Source: Mycolicibacterium mengxianglii (GTDB taxonomy: Bacteria > Actinomycetota > Actinomycetes > Mycobacteriales > Mycobacteriaceae). From it: DNA of 64,000 bases. The stretch spans positions 2,852,001 to 2,916,000 of the forward strand of contig NZ_CP065373.1 of the NCBI RefSeq assembly GCF_015710575.1, written 5' to 3'. Made by a program: the position numbers and the translations under genes. Under the pieces are notes generated by a model that was not told the DNA's origin, did not search any database, and saw nothing but the letters and a program-made list of their open reading frames with translations. This document shows, piece after piece, positions 17,796 through 26,833 of the stretch. The number at the start of each line of letters is the position of its first letter. The stretch's first letter is position 1.

Positions 17796-17827
17796 GGGCG
17801 GGGTCGGGGCTGGGCGGGGTCGGGGCT
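17796..17827. repeat. 16-bp tandem duplication in the convergent intergenic region
   Basis: GGGCGGGGTCGGGGCT occurs twice in direct succession (17796-17811 and 17812-17827). The second copy runs into the stop codon of the minus-strand derI gene. The remaining 64 bp between the two convergent genes show no clear hairpin. Confidence 0.8.
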
Positions 17828-18284
17828 ACTCCTCGTAGCTGCAGATGGCCTCGACCTTGTCCGCGGACTTACTCTGCGGGTCGAACTCGTAGTCCAGCCA
17901 TTCGCGGACCAGGCGACGGGCCAACTCCAGGCCGATCACCCGTTGTCCGACACACAACACCTGGGCGTTGTTGGACAGCACGGAACGCTCGACCGAAAAG
18001 CTGTCGTGTGCGGTGACCGCACGGATGCCGGGCACCTTGTTGGCGCTGATCGCCACACCGAGGCCGGTGCCGCACACCAGAAGTGCGCGGTCGGCTTTGC
18101 CTTCGGCGACCAACCGGGCGGCGGCCACCGCGATATGCGGGTAAGCGGTGTTCTCATCGGTCCCGACGCCGACGTCGGTGATCTCCGCGACACGCGAATC
18201 GGCGTTCAGATCACCCTTGAAGGCTTCCTTGTATTCGTAACCGGCATCATCGGATCCGACGACGATCCGCAGGTTGGACGGCAT
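17826..18284 (-). CDS. derI: RpiB-type isomerase, probable D-erythrulose-4-phosphate isomerase
   Basis: This 152-residue RpiB/LacAB-family sugar-phosphate isomerase shows the [12 protein letters not shown]-terminus (GSDHAG in RpiB), a catalytic cysteine at C71 in [17 protein letters not shown], and [14 protein letters not shown]. In the erythritol/threitol pathway of M. smegmatis such an enzyme turns D-erythrulose 4-phosphate into D-erythrose 4-phosphate, which enters the pentose phosphate pathway. The start ATG directly abuts the stop of the kinase gene. The derI name rests on context; ribose-5-phosphate isomerase activity is the alternative. Confidence 0.75.
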   Translation of the reverse strand: MPSNLRIVVGSDDAGYEYKEAFKGDLNADSRVAEITDVGVGTDENTAYPHIAVAAARLVAEGKADRALLVCGTGLGVAISANKVPGIRAVTAHDSFSVERSVLSNNAQVLCVGQRVIGLELARRLVREWLDYEFDPQSKSADKVEAICSYEE

Positions 18285-20027
18285 CTACTTGTCTCCTTCT
18301 TCAGACTGGGTGAAAGTCTCGGCGACGGTGATCGCGCACATCGCCAGGGAGGTGGCGCCCGCATCGGGTGTCCCGATGCTGCGTTCGGCCAACGGCCGGG
18401 CCCGGCCCACCTTCGGACGGAGGTCGGCGGTGGCGCCGGCAGCGTCGGTAGCGACCTGCGCTGCGGCTCTCCATGCGTCCCGCAACTTCGCGCCGTTGTA
18501 TACCTGGCGCTCCAGGTCCTTCACGAACGGGAGCAGCGCATCCAGCATCGTCTTGTCACCGGGCGAGGCGCCGCCGAGTTCGGTCAAGGCGTTGTATCCG
18601 TCCTGGACTCCGGCAACGACCGTCGCCGACTCCAGCCGGCCGGTATCGCCGAGCCGAGCCCCCAACGCGGACAGCAGCGCACCCCACAGCACTCCGGACG
18701 TGCCGCCGGCCTTGGCAGCCCACGCCTTGCCCGCGGCATTGAGCACCGAACCGGCGCCGCCACCGTCGGAGGCCGCCTGCTCGGCTGCCGCGCGCGCCGC
18801 AGACGAACCCTTGACCATGCCGCGGCCGTGGTCACCGTCCCCGGCGACGGCGTCGATGCGGCCCAACTCGTCCTCGGCCACGGCGAGCATGTCGGCCATG
18901 GCGCCGATTGCCCGCGCGATGAACCGGCCACTCCGACGACCATCCTCATCGGAGAGCTCCGAGAGCACCGGAGACTCGGCTACGGCATCGTCGGCAGCAT
19001 CGGTGCGACGCTCCCCCACCGACGCCGCTGCGGCGGTGCCCTTCCGGTACGCCGGAGTGTCCGCCGGTGCGGTCCAATACTTTTCGAGCTCCTCGTCAAG
19101 CCACATGATCGTCAGGGAGCAGCCGGACATGTCCAGGCTGGTGACGAGCTCGCCCACCTCCGGTTCGACGATCTCGAACCCGCGTTCCCGTAGCAGCTGC
19201 GCCGCGGTGCCCCACACCACGAACAGTTCTTCGTATTTGGTGCGGCCGAGTCCGTTGAGGATCACCGCGATTCGCTTCGACGTGGCTTCGGGGAAGTCGG
19301 CGAGGACGCCGTCGACGAGGGTTTGGGCCAGATCGGCCGCCGAGGGCATCGGCTCGTCGGCGACGCCGGGCTCCCCGTGGATACCCAGGCCCAGTCCCAT
19401 GTGACCTTCGGGCACGGTGAACAGCGGGTGGTCGGCCCCGGGCATGGTGCAGCCGTCGAACGCGACGCCCAGCGTGCGGGTGGCGGCGTTGGCAGCGTCG
19501 GCCACCCGGATGACACCGGCGAGGTCGAGTCCGTCCTCGGCGGCGGCGCTGGCGCATTTGAAGACGGTGAAATCGCCTGCAATGCCTCGCCGTTTGGTCT
19601 CTTCGCCTTTGGGCGCGCTGGCAACATCGTCGGTGACCGCGAAGTAGTGGGCCTCGATCCCCTCGCTGCGCAGCTGGCTGACAGCCAACCCGAAGTTCAT
19701 CACGTCACCGGCGTAGTTACCGGTGGTCAACAGCACGCCGGCGTCGCCGTGAGCCGCACGCGCCACCGACGCGGCTTCCTCCGCCGACGGCGAGGTGAAG
19801 ATGTTGCCGACCACGGCCCCGTCGGCGAAACCCGGTCCGACGGTGCCACAGAACGCCGGGTAGTGCCCGGAGCCGCCACCGATGACCACCGCGACCTTGC
19901 CCGGCGCGGTCTTGTGGGCACGCACCACCCCACCGGGCACCCCGGCCACGTAACGCGCATTGGCGTCGAGGAAACCGACCAGCATGTCCTCGGTGAACCG
20001 TGCCGGGTCGTTGTACAGCTTGGTCAT
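18285..20027 (-). CDS. derK: Dihydroxyacetone-kinase family protein (DhaK-DhaL fusion), probable D-erythrulose 4-kinase
   Basis: This 580-residue single-chain ATP-dependent DAK has an N-terminal DhaK domain (about 1-330) with the covalent substrate-binding histidine H217 in GLGLGIHGEPG, and a C-terminal DhaL domain (about 365-575) with the Mg-ATP motif GDGDHGRGM (D397, D399) and AKAGGTSGVLWG. The isomerase follows directly, and an erythritol/L-threitol dehydrogenase lies in the same operon, so the substrate is most likely erythrulose rather than dihydroxyacetone. The ATG overlaps the stop of the upstream ATPase gene (ATGA). Whether it prefers D- or L-erythrulose cannot be seen. Confidence 0.78.
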   Translation of the reverse strand: MTKLYNDPARFTEDMLVGFLDANARYVAGVPGGVVRAHKTAPGKVAVVIGGGSGHYPAFCGTVGPGFADGAVVGNIFTSPSAEEAASVARAAHGDAGVLLTTGNYAGDVMNFGLAVSQLRSEGIEAHYFAVTDDVASAPKGEETKRRGIAGDFTVFKCASAAAEDGLDLAGVIRVADAANAATRTLGVAFDGCTMPGADHPLFTVPEGHMGLGLGIHGEPGVADEPMPSAADLAQTLVDGVLADFPEATSKRIAVILNGLGRTKYEELFVVWGTAAQLLRERGFEIVEPEVGELVTSLDMSGCSLTIMWLDEELEKYWTAPADTPAYRKGTAAAASVGERRTDAADDAVAESPVLSELSDEDGRRSGRFIARAIGAMADMLAVAEDELGRIDAVAGDGDHGRGMVKGSSAARAAAEQAASDGGGAGSVLNAAGKAWAAKAGGTSGVLWGALLSALGARLGDTGRLESATVVAGVQDGYNALTELGGASPGDKTMLDALLPFVKDLERQVYNGAKLRDAWRAAAQVATDAAGATADLRPKVGRARPLAERSIGTPDAGATSLAMCAITVAETFTQSEEGDK

Positions 20028-21169
20028 CGCAGCCGGGCCCCATTGTCAGCGTCGAACAGGTACACCCGCTCCGCCGGGGCGGTCACGATCACCTGCTGTT
20101 CGGCTTCGAAACGCTCCTGCGCCGGGGTCTGCACGACGATGCCCTCTTCCATACCGGCAACCGTACTGGTCGCCAAACCGAACTCGAGAAGGTGCTCGAA
20201 GTACGCCACGGTGGCCTTCAGACCGGCCCCGCCAGCGTGCGCACCGGTGTTCAGCGCACAGTCCTGAGGCCGGATCCCGACGCTCACCGCAGTGCCGTCG
20301 GGGACGTCGGTGACGGTGGTGTCGAGATAGCCGGCGTTGGCGCCGACGCGGACCCGGACCCGGCCGTTCTCGACCTCGGTGGTGCCGCGCAGCACGTTGA
20401 TCTGCGGCTCCCCCACGAACGTCGCAACGAAGAGGTTGGCCGGATCGTCGAACACCTCATCGGGGGTGCCGAACTGCTGCACCACACCGGCGTCCATCAC
20501 CGCGAGCCGGTCGGCCAACGATAGCGCCTCAACCTGGTCGTGAGTGACCACGATTGTGGTGTAACCGAATTCGCGTTGTAGCACCTTGAGCTCGCGACGC
20601 ACCCGCTGGCGAGCGGAAGCGTCGAGGTGGCTCAGCGGCTCGTCGAGCAGCAGTACCGGTGGATTGCGGACCAACGCCCGCGCCAGCGCCACCCGCTGCT
20701 TCTGCCCGCTGGACAATCCGGCCGGACGCAGGTCGAGCAGATCCTTCATCTCCAGCCGGTCGCAGATCGAAGACACCATTTGCTCGGCACCTTTGACCTT
20801 ACGGGCCTTGAGGCCGTAGAGCAGGTTGTCGCGGACCGACATCGGCGGGTACAGCGCGTAACTCTCGAAGCCGACGCCGATGCCGCGTTTGGCCGCCGGC
20901 AGCCCGGAGATCTCCCGGTCACCGATCTTGATCGACCCGCCCGTCACCGTCTCCAGGCCCGCGATCATCCGCAACGTCGTGGTCTTGCCGCAGCCCGAAG
21001 GACCCAGCAGGGCGACCAGCTCACCGGGTCGAATTGCCAGGTTGATGCCCTTGACCGCCGTCACCGCGTCGCGGCCGCGGGCGGCGTAGGTCTTGACGAG
21101 GTCCGTCAGGGTCAGGCTTTGGGCGTTTCCGGACAGTGAGGTGCTGGGCCGGTCCGCGGTGACTGTCAC
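20024..21169 (-). CDS. ABC sugar/polyol importer ATPase 1 (MalK-like)
   Basis: This 381-residue nucleotide-binding subunit has Walker A LLGPSGCGKTTTLRM, signature LSSGQKQRVALARAL, Walker B VLLLDEPLSHLD and the switch histidine in VVTHDQVEAL. The last 140 residues form an MalK-type TOBE regulatory domain. The Q-loop position reads GFESYALYP, with Glu where the family usually has Gln. It is coupled to the second ATPase gene (ATGA) and to derK. Having two different ATPases suggests a heterodimeric motor. Confidence 0.88.
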   Translation of the reverse strand: MTVTADRPSTSLSGNAQSLTLTDLVKTYAARGRDAVTAVKGINLAIRPGELVALLGPSGCGKTTTLRMIAGLETVTGGSIKIGDREISGLPAAKRGIGVGFESYALYPPMSVRDNLLYGLKARKVKGAEQMVSSICDRLEMKDLLDLRPAGLSSGQKQRVALARALVRNPPVLLLDEPLSHLDASARQRVRRELKVLQREFGYTTIVVTHDQVEALSLADRLAVMDAGVVQQFGTPDEVFDDPANLFVATFVGEPQINVLRGTTEVENGRVRVRVGANAGYLDTTVTDVPDGTAVSVGIRPQDCALNTGAHAGGAGLKATVAYFEHLLEFGLATSTVAGMEEGIVVQTPAQERFEAEQQVIVTAPAERVYLFDADNGARLR

Positions 21170-22278
21170 TGTGCTGCCTCCAGAGTCGTGGTGTCGCTGG
21201 TCAGCCGTCGAGTGTCGCCGTCGCCCGACGCGAAGACATGCACGTCGGAGTCGGCGATCTTCATCGTCACGTCGTCGCCCTCGCCGACGCCGTGCCGACC
21301 GGAGGTCAGCACGATCAGCTGGGCGCCGCCCACGTCGACGGTCAGCTCGATATTGCGGCCGAGCCGCTCGGCCAGCAGCACCCGCCCCCGCAGGGAGCCT
21401 TCCCCGGAAGTGACGTGAATATCGCTGGGCCGCAAGCCCACCCGAACCCGGTCACCACGGTCGACGTCGGCACCGGCAGGCACGGCGACATCGAGGGAGC
21501 CGCGCTCCCCCAGCCTGATCCTGCCGTCGTCGACCACGCCGTCGAGCACGTTGATCTCCGGCTGCCCCAGTGAGCGGGCGACGAACGTGTCGGCGGGGCT
21601 GCGCCAGATCTCGTCGGGGGTCCCGATCTGCACGAACTTGCCCTCGCGCATGACCGCGATCCGGTCACCGAGCGCCAATGCTTCCTGATAGTCGTGGGTG
21701 ACATAGATCGTGGTGGTGTTCGACATTGCGCCGAGCTGTTTCAGTTCGGCGCGCATCGCCGCGCGCAGCTTGGCGTCGAGGTGGCTCAACGGCTCGTCGA
21801 GCAGGTAAACGTCGGCCGGTCGGACCAGCACCCGGCCCAGCGCGACGCGCTGACGCTGCCCGTTGGACAACTCCCGCGGAAACCGCTTGAGCAGGTGGTT
21901 GATTCCCAGAGTGGAGGTCACCTGGTCGATACGCTCAGTCCGCTCGGACTCCGAGTATTTGCCTGTCCTACCCGATTTCAGGGGCGACGCCAAATTCTCG
22001 CTGACGGTCTTCTGCGGGTACAGCGCGTAGCTCTCGAACGCCATCGCCACATTGCGGTGGTAGGGCTCGACCCGGGTCACGTCGTTACCACCGATGTGCA
22101 CCGCGCCCGCGTCGATGTCCACCAGACCGGCGATCGATTTGAGTGTGGTGGTCTTGCCTGCGCCACTGGGGCCCAGGATGACGAAGAATTCGCCGTCGGC
22201 GACATCGACGCTGACCTCGTCAACGGCGACCGTTGTGCCGTAGGTCTTGCGGACCCCGGCAAGAGAGAGAGTGGCCAT
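21166..22278 (-). CDS. ABC sugar/polyol importer ATPase 2 (MalK-like)
   Basis: This 370-residue nucleotide-binding subunit has Walker A ILGPSGAGKTTTLKS, signature LSNGQRQRVALGRVL, Walker B VYLLDEPLSHLD, switch His in VTHDYQEAL, and a C-terminal TOBE domain. The Q-loop reads AFESYALYP, again Glu in place of Gln. The ATG at 22278 overlaps the permease stop (TGATG); the longer open frame upstream lies inside the permease gene and is not coding. It pairs with ATPase 1 under two permeases and one lipoprotein. Confidence 0.88.
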   Translation of the reverse strand: MATLSLAGVRKTYGTTVAVDEVSVDVADGEFFVILGPSGAGKTTTLKSIAGLVDIDAGAVHIGGNDVTRVEPYHRNVAMAFESYALYPQKTVSENLASPLKSGRTGKYSESERTERIDQVTSTLGINHLLKRFPRELSNGQRQRVALGRVLVRPADVYLLDEPLSHLDAKLRAAMRAELKQLGAMSNTTTIYVTHDYQEALALGDRIAVMREGKFVQIGTPDEIWRSPADTFVARSLGQPEINVLDGVVDDGRIRLGERGSLDVAVPAGADVDRGDRVRVGLRPSDIHVTSGEGSLRGRVLLAERLGRNIELTVDVGGAQLIVLTSGRHGVGEGDDVTMKIADSDVHVFASGDGDTRRLTSDTTTLEAAQ

Positions 22279-23168
22279 CAGGCTTTCACCGCCCCAAAGG
22301 ACAGGCCCCGCACCAGGTAACGCTGAATCGTCAGGGCGAGGACGAGTGGTGGCAGCGCGGCGATGAGCGCCGCGGCGGCCGTGAGGTTGTAGTAGGCCTG
22401 TCCGCCGCCGCCGAGGAACTTGGTGATCGCCACGGTGACGGTGCCGGCATTGGCGTCGGCCAGGATCAGCGGGAAGACGTAGTTGTTCCAGGCGAAGATG
22501 AACGCCAGCAGCGCCGCCGCGGCGATACCCGGCCGCACGATCGGCAACGCCACCATCAGGAAGGCCCGCTTGCGGGTGTAACCGTCCAGCAGCGCGGCCT
22601 GCTCCAGGTCCTCCGGGAGGTCCTGGAAGTAGGACCGCAGGATCCACACCACCAGCGGCATGGTCACCAGCTGCAGCACCCAGATCATGCCGACCTTGGT
22701 GTCGAACAAGCCAATCTGGTTGTAGATGACGAACAGCGGCACGATCACCATCAGTTCCGGGGCGAACCGGAATGACAGCATCTGGAACATCAGGTCGTTG
22801 GAACCCTTGTACTGCCAGCGTCCGGCGGCATAGGCCGCCGGGATGCCGATCACCAGCGACACGATCACCGCGCCACCGCAGTTGATCAGGCTGGTCAGCA
22901 GCGAGGTCTTGAAGTCGACACTGGTCATCTCGGTGCCCTTGTCGGACAACACCGTTGCGAAGTTCGACCAGGTGGGGCTGAAGGTGAAGTAGGTGGTGGT
23001 CTGCTCCTCGGCGTTCTTCAACGCCAGCATCAGCATCCAGAAGATCGGGAACAGCGAGAACAAGAACCAGAAGATCACCCCGATGTCGGCGGCGATCGTG
23101 CCGATCGACAGCCGCTTCTGGCCGGGAAGCAGTTCAGGGCGGCTGAACCAGGTTGTTGAGGTAGCCAT
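22278..23168 (-). CDS. ABC importer permease (MalG-like)
   Basis: This 296-residue permease has six predicted membrane helices. The EAA loop that docks on the ATPase is at EQAALLDGYTRKRAFLMVAL, followed by the PIVRPG end of the motif and the MalG-type C-terminus QRYLVRGLSFGAVKA. It is the second permease of the polyol importer, 3 nt after the MalF-like gene and overlapping the next ATPase gene by one base. Confidence 0.9.
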   Translation of the reverse strand: MATSTTWFSRPELLPGQKRLSIGTIAADIGVIFWFLFSLFPIFWMLMLALKNAEEQTTTYFTFSPTWSNFATVLSDKGTEMTSVDFKTSLLTSLINCGGAVIVSLVIGIPAAYAAGRWQYKGSNDLMFQMLSFRFAPELMVIVPLFVIYNQIGLFDTKVGMIWVLQLVTMPLVVWILRSYFQDLPEDLEQAALLDGYTRKRAFLMVALPIVRPGIAAAALLAFIFAWNNYVFPLILADANAGTVTVAITKFLGGGGQAYYNLTAAAALIAALPPLVLALTIQRYLVRGLSFGAVKA

Positions 23169-23171
23169 CTC

Positions 23172-24122
23172 TTACGACTCCGCTCCGGCAGCACGACGCT
23201 GCGCCTTGCCGAGCACGCTGACCAGGTAGCGCGCGGTGATGAACACGATGATCCACAACAGCAGCATGTAGGTGCTGCCGCGGGAATAGTCGAGGTTGAT
23301 GATCGAGTCCTCGAAGGCACCGATCTGCAGGGTGCGGGTCGCCACGCCGGGCCCACCGGCGGTGAGGACGAAGATGTGATCGAAGACCTTCAGGTTGTCC
23401 ATGAACCGGAAGATCACCGCCACCAGGATGTAGGGCCACAGCATCGGCAGCATCAGCTTGCGGAACATGTAGAACCAGTTGGCGCCGTCCACCTCCGACG
23501 CTTCGAAGGGTTCCCTCGGCAATGAGCGGATACCGGCGAGCACCAGGATCGCCACGAACGGGGTGAAGATCCAGATGTCGACCAGGATCACCGACCACAG
23601 CGCATTGCCCGCGGACAACCAGTCGAACGTGTTGCCCAGGCCCAGAACGTGATTGAGGATGCCGAACTGCGGGTTGAACATCAGCTTCCAGATCACGCCC
23701 GCGATCACCGGGGCGATCATCAGCGGCAGGATCAACACCTTCTCGAAGATCTTGCCGATGATGCTGGACCGGTTGAGCAGCAATGCCAGTCCCACACCGA
23801 GAGCCGTCTCGATCGCGGTCGCGACGACGGCGAACGTGGCGGTGACCTGGACGCTCTTCCAGAACACCTGGTCACCGAGCACGGAGGCGAAGTTGTCGAA
23901 CCAGACGAAGTGTGGGTTCGGGTTGACCGCCGCGTAGTTCAGGAAGGCGTAGTAGGCGCCCAGCACGAACGGGTACAGGATGCCGATCACGATCACCAGC
24001 GCGGGGATCGACAGCAGGTACGGGCGAAGCTTGCGCCGCCACGTGGGGACCTCTGGCAGGGTGTGGCTGGGTGCTGTGGACTGCGGCGAGGCCGGCGGCG
24101 CCTTGGGTGTCTGCGTTGTCAT
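23172..24122 (-). CDS. ABC importer permease (MalF-like)
   Basis: This 316-residue permease has a cytoplasmic N-terminus, six membrane helices and the EAA loop EASEVDGANWFYMFRKLMLP. The VLILPLMIAPVIAGVIWKLMFN segment is typical of MalF/UgpA-type subunits. It follows the lipoprotein gene by 15 nt and precedes the MalG-like gene by 3 nt. Substrate, by operon content, is erythritol, threitol or a related tetritol. Confidence 0.9.
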   Translation of the reverse strand: MTTQTPKAPPASPQSTAPSHTLPEVPTWRRKLRPYLLSIPALVIVIGILYPFVLGAYYAFLNYAAVNPNPHFVWFDNFASVLGDQVFWKSVQVTATFAVVATAIETALGVGLALLLNRSSIIGKIFEKVLILPLMIAPVIAGVIWKLMFNPQFGILNHVLGLGNTFDWLSAGNALWSVILVDIWIFTPFVAILVLAGIRSLPREPFEASEVDGANWFYMFRKLMLPMLWPYILVAVIFRFMDNLKVFDHIFVLTAGGPGVATRTLQIGAFEDSIINLDYSRGSTYMLLLWIIVFITARYLVSVLGKAQRRAAGAES

Positions 24123-24137
24123 GATTGTCGCCCGCTC

Positions 24138-25565
24138 CTAGAGGTTGACCTTGGACGTGTTGGTCTTGGCGAGGCTGCGCAGACGTGAGGCCGCGTCGTC
24201 ACCGCCGTAGATGTCCTGCAGCGCCACCGCCCAGTCCTTGGTGGTGTCGAAGAACTTTGTCTGCGGGGTGAACTGGATCTTCGACGACGGGATGACCGCT
24301 TCGAAGGTCTCGAGATAGCCGTGCTGGTCGGCGGCGATGCGTTTGAACGTGGTGTCGAACACGGACTGCCGCACCGGATCTGCGTAGATGCCGCCCTCGA
24401 CGGCCTTGTTCATCGAATCCTTGCCGGTGGCCCACTGCATGAACAACCACGCCGGAAGCTTGTTCTTGGAGTTGGCGTTCATCGCCCAGGTCCAGGTCCA
24501 CAGGTTGGTCTTGTAGTTGCCGTCGGGACCCGCCGGGCCGGGGTACCAGCCCAGGTTGCCGGCCTCGGCGCTGGCGCCGGGCTTGTTCTTCGGGTACGTC
24601 GCGCTGTCGGCGTCGAAGACCATCATCGCCTTACCGTCACCCAGATCACCCGTCGCGTTGGGATAGTCGTAGGTGGTCCACGACGTGGGTCCGGCCTGGT
24701 GCTGCATGTCGATCCACTTCTTGGTGAACTCGACGGCCTTGTCGCTGGCCATCTCGGCGACCAGTTCGCGGCCGTTGAACGTGTAGTCGACAGCTCCTTC
24801 GCGAACGTACTGCGTCATGAAACCGGGGTGGATGGTCGCCCAGGACTTCGAGCCGCGGGTGGCGATGCCGTAGCGGTTCTGCGACCGGTCGGTCAGATCG
24901 ACGGCCAGCTGGATGAAGTCGTCGAAGTTGTCCGGCAGTCGGGTGATGCCTTTTTCGTCGAAGTACTTCTTGTTGTAGGCGACGACGTTGTTCTCGAATC
25001 CCCACGGGATGGCCCACTGCCCGCCGGTGCCCAGCGGGTTGCCGAGGGTGAAATCCCACCTGGTGGAGGTGCGCAGGCCCTCGAAGATGTCCTCGAAGTC
25101 GTACTCGGCGTTGGTCGCGGCGGTGTTCTGCAACCACGGGTTGAGGTCCTCGATCCACCCGGGCGGTCCGTACTGCCAGATGAAGTAGGCCCCCAGCATG
25201 AACGCGTCGTGCTTGCCGGTGCCGCCGGCCAGTTCGGTGTTCAGTTTGGTGAAGTAGTCGGCCTCGGGCACCAGGTCGACGTTGACGTTGATCCCGGTGA
25301 GCTCGGTGAACTCCTTCATCAGCGGCTGATAGGACTGCTGATAGGGGTGCGGTGTCTGCAGGATGTTGATCGTGGAACCGGAAGCCTTCTTCCAATCGAA
25401 GCCGCCGGTCACCTCCGAGGCACCGTTGGGGGCGGGTGGGCGGCCGCCCACGCCGCAGGCGGACAGGATCGGCACACTGGCCGCGGCGGCGCCGGCAAGG
25501 CCCATGGCCGCCAACATGTTCCGTCGCGACATCTGTGGGCCCTGGAACCCGGACTGTCGACGCAT
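24138..25565 (-). CDS. ABC importer solute-binding lipoprotein
   Basis: This 475-residue extracytoplasmic binding protein has an N-terminal twin-Arg-like MSRRNMLAAMGLAGAAAA and a lipobox PILSAC, so the mature protein starts at a lipid-modified cysteine near residue 37. The body is a cluster-B (MalE-like) sugar-binding fold. The start ATG at 25565 is preferred because AAGGGAAG lies about 7 nt upstream; a GTG at 25586 overlapping the eltD stop (GTGA) is the alternative. It should capture tetritols for the two permeases downstream. Lipidation would be done by Lgt, encoded at 61.5 kb. Confidence 0.88.
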   Translation of the reverse strand: MRRQSGFQGPQMSRRNMLAAMGLAGAAAASVPILSACGVGGRPPAPNGASEVTGGFDWKKASGSTINILQTPHPYQQSYQPLMKEFTELTGINVNVDLVPEADYFTKLNTELAGGTGKHDAFMLGAYFIWQYGPPGWIEDLNPWLQNTAATNAEYDFEDIFEGLRTSTRWDFTLGNPLGTGGQWAIPWGFENNVVAYNKKYFDEKGITRLPDNFDDFIQLAVDLTDRSQNRYGIATRGSKSWATIHPGFMTQYVREGAVDYTFNGRELVAEMASDKAVEFTKKWIDMQHQAGPTSWTTYDYPNATGDLGDGKAMMVFDADSATYPKNKPGASAEAGNLGWYPGPAGPDGNYKTNLWTWTWAMNANSKNKLPAWLFMQWATGKDSMNKAVEGGIYADPVRQSVFDTTFKRIAADQHGYLETFEAVIPSSKIQFTPQTKFFDTTKDWAVALQDIYGGDDAASRLRSLAKTNTSKVNL

Positions 25566-25582
25566 TTCGTGGCTTCCCTTCG

Positions 25583-26671
25583 TCACGCGGGGATGAGCGA
25601 GACTTTGACCGATTCCCTGCCGCTGCCGACCAGGTCGAGGCCCTTCTGGAACTCGCTCAGCGGCAACTGGTGGGAGCAGATCTCGTCCATCGGAAGGACG
25701 CCGGACTCGATCATCTTGATCGCCGCCGGCCAGCAGTACGGGCCCAGATGGGCGCCGAGCACGTCGAGTTCTTTGTCGTCGCTGATGATGCTCCAGTCCA
25801 CGCTGACATCACTGCCGAAGACGCCGTATTCGACGTAGCGGCCCAGCTTTCGGAGCAGATTGAGCCCCTGGGGCACCGCGGAGGTGTGGCCGGTGCCCTC
25901 GAGGTAGACGTCGGCGCCGTACCCGTCGGTGAGGTCCTTGACGATCTTCTCGGCGTCCTGCTCGGTGATGTTGATCGTGATGTCGGCGCCACACTTCTTG
26001 GCGAGTTCCAGTTTCTCCGGTGCCATGTCCAGCGCGATGACGTGCAAGGGGTTCTTCGCGCGGGCACCGGCGATCATGCCGAGTCCGATCGGTCCACAAC
26101 CGGCGACCACCACGACGTCTTCGAACAGGATCTGGGCGCGTTCCACCGCGTGCAGCGAGCACGACAACGGTTCGGCGAACGCGGCGTGCGCGGGCTTGAT
26201 GTCCTTGGACACCTTGTGCACCAACGCTTCCGCGGGATAGACCATGTAGCTGGCCATGGCACCCGGCGTGCGCCGCTTGAACCCGTAGAGGTCGTGTGGC
26301 TGGCACATGTGGTACTGACCGCGCTTGCAGAAGCGGCATTCCCAGCAGGGCACGATCTGCTCGGAGACCACCCGGTCGCCGACGGCGATGTTCCACCGCT
26401 TCGCTGCTTCGTCGTCGAGTTCGACTACTACACCGACGAATTCGTGACCAGGAATGACCATCGTCTCGGCCCACGCCGGACGGTTCTCGTCGCCCCAGAA
26501 CTTGGCGGCACCGTGATAGCACTTGAGGTCGCTGGCACAGATGCCCACGGCCTCGACGCGGACCAGCGCTTCACCGGGTCCGCGCCGCGGAACGGAAACC
26601 TCTTCCAGACGGTAGTCGTTGGGCCCGTGACAGACCACTGCCTGCATCTTTTCGGGAATCTGATCAGTCAT
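25583..26671 (-). CDS. eltD: Erythritol/L-threitol dehydrogenase (zinc-dependent MDR family)
   Basis: This 362-residue medium-chain dehydrogenase has a catalytic zinc site (C45, H76-E77), a complete structural zinc site (C109, C112, C115, C123 in PCWECRFCKRGQYHMC), and a Rossmann motif VVVAGCGPIGLGMIAG. From memory, the sequence closely resembles the erythritol/L-threitol dehydrogenase of M. smegmatis, including HGAAKFWGDENRPAWAETM. It oxidises the tetritol to erythrulose, the substrate of the kinase encoded downstream. It is the first gene of the minus-strand operon and faces the SorC-type regulator across 162 bp. Confidence 0.85.
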   Translation of the reverse strand: MTDQIPEKMQAVVCHGPNDYRLEEVSVPRRGPGEALVRVEAVGICASDLKCYHGAAKFWGDENRPAWAETMVIPGHEFVGVVVELDDEAAKRWNIAVGDRVVSEQIVPCWECRFCKRGQYHMCQPHDLYGFKRRTPGAMASYMVYPAEALVHKVSKDIKPAHAAFAEPLSCSLHAVERAQILFEDVVVVAGCGPIGLGMIAGARAKNPLHVIALDMAPEKLELAKKCGADITINITEQDAEKIVKDLTDGYGADVYLEGTGHTSAVPQGLNLLRKLGRYVEYGVFGSDVSVDWSIISDDKELDVLGAHLGPYCWPAAIKMIESGVLPMDEICSHQLPLSEFQKGLDLVGSGRESVKVSLIPA

Positions 26672-26776
26672 CGGCTAGCTCCTGGACACATCGATCTGCT
26701 GTCGGCTACTCGTGGGTCCGCACCTGTTCGCAGGTGTGGGTGCGGTCACACTATCGAATGGCTGCACACATGTCCA

Positions 26777-26788
26777 GAACGATTGTTC
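26777..26788. promoter_or_regulatory. Operator half-site pair 1, GAACGATTGTTC
   Basis: This is a GAAC-N4-GTTC dyad between the divergent eltD operon and the regulator gene. Its centre is exactly 28 bp from that of the second dyad at 26805-26816. It is probably bound by the adjacent SorC-type regulator. Confidence 0.55.
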
Positions 26789-26804
26789 AGGGAACGCGGG
26801 GCGA

Positions 26805-26816
26805 GAACACGTGTTC
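26805..26816. promoter_or_regulatory. Operator half-site pair 2, perfect palindrome GAACACGTGTTC
   Basis: This is a perfect 12-bp palindrome with the same GAAC...GTTC ends as the dyad at 26777. It lies 8-19 bp before the TACTCT -10 box of the regulator gene, overlapping the -35 region, which fits autorepression. Confidence 0.6.
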
Positions 26817-26823
26817 AATGTCA

Positions 26824-26833
26824 TACTCTTGTC
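26824..26833 (+). promoter_or_regulatory. -10 box TACTCT before GTG (leaderless-type start)
   Basis: TACTCT at 26824-26829 is followed by TGTC and the GTG at 26834. With no ribosome-binding site, transcription starting at or near the GTG is likely. This supports the chosen start of the regulator. Confidence 0.45.

Noticed and set aside
17796..17827. Promoter or G-quadruplex element at the 16-bp tandem duplication
   Set aside because: G-runs are present, but the site lies between convergent gene ends with no nearby start. It is listed only as a repeat.
17556..19193. 545-codon plus-strand open frame opposite derI and derK
   Set aside because: Antisense shadow in GC-rich DNA. The minus-strand genes have clear domains and coupled starts.
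24321..25838. 505-codon plus-strand open frame opposite the binding-protein gene
   Set aside because: It is antisense to a complete lipoprotein gene and shows no domain or start signal.
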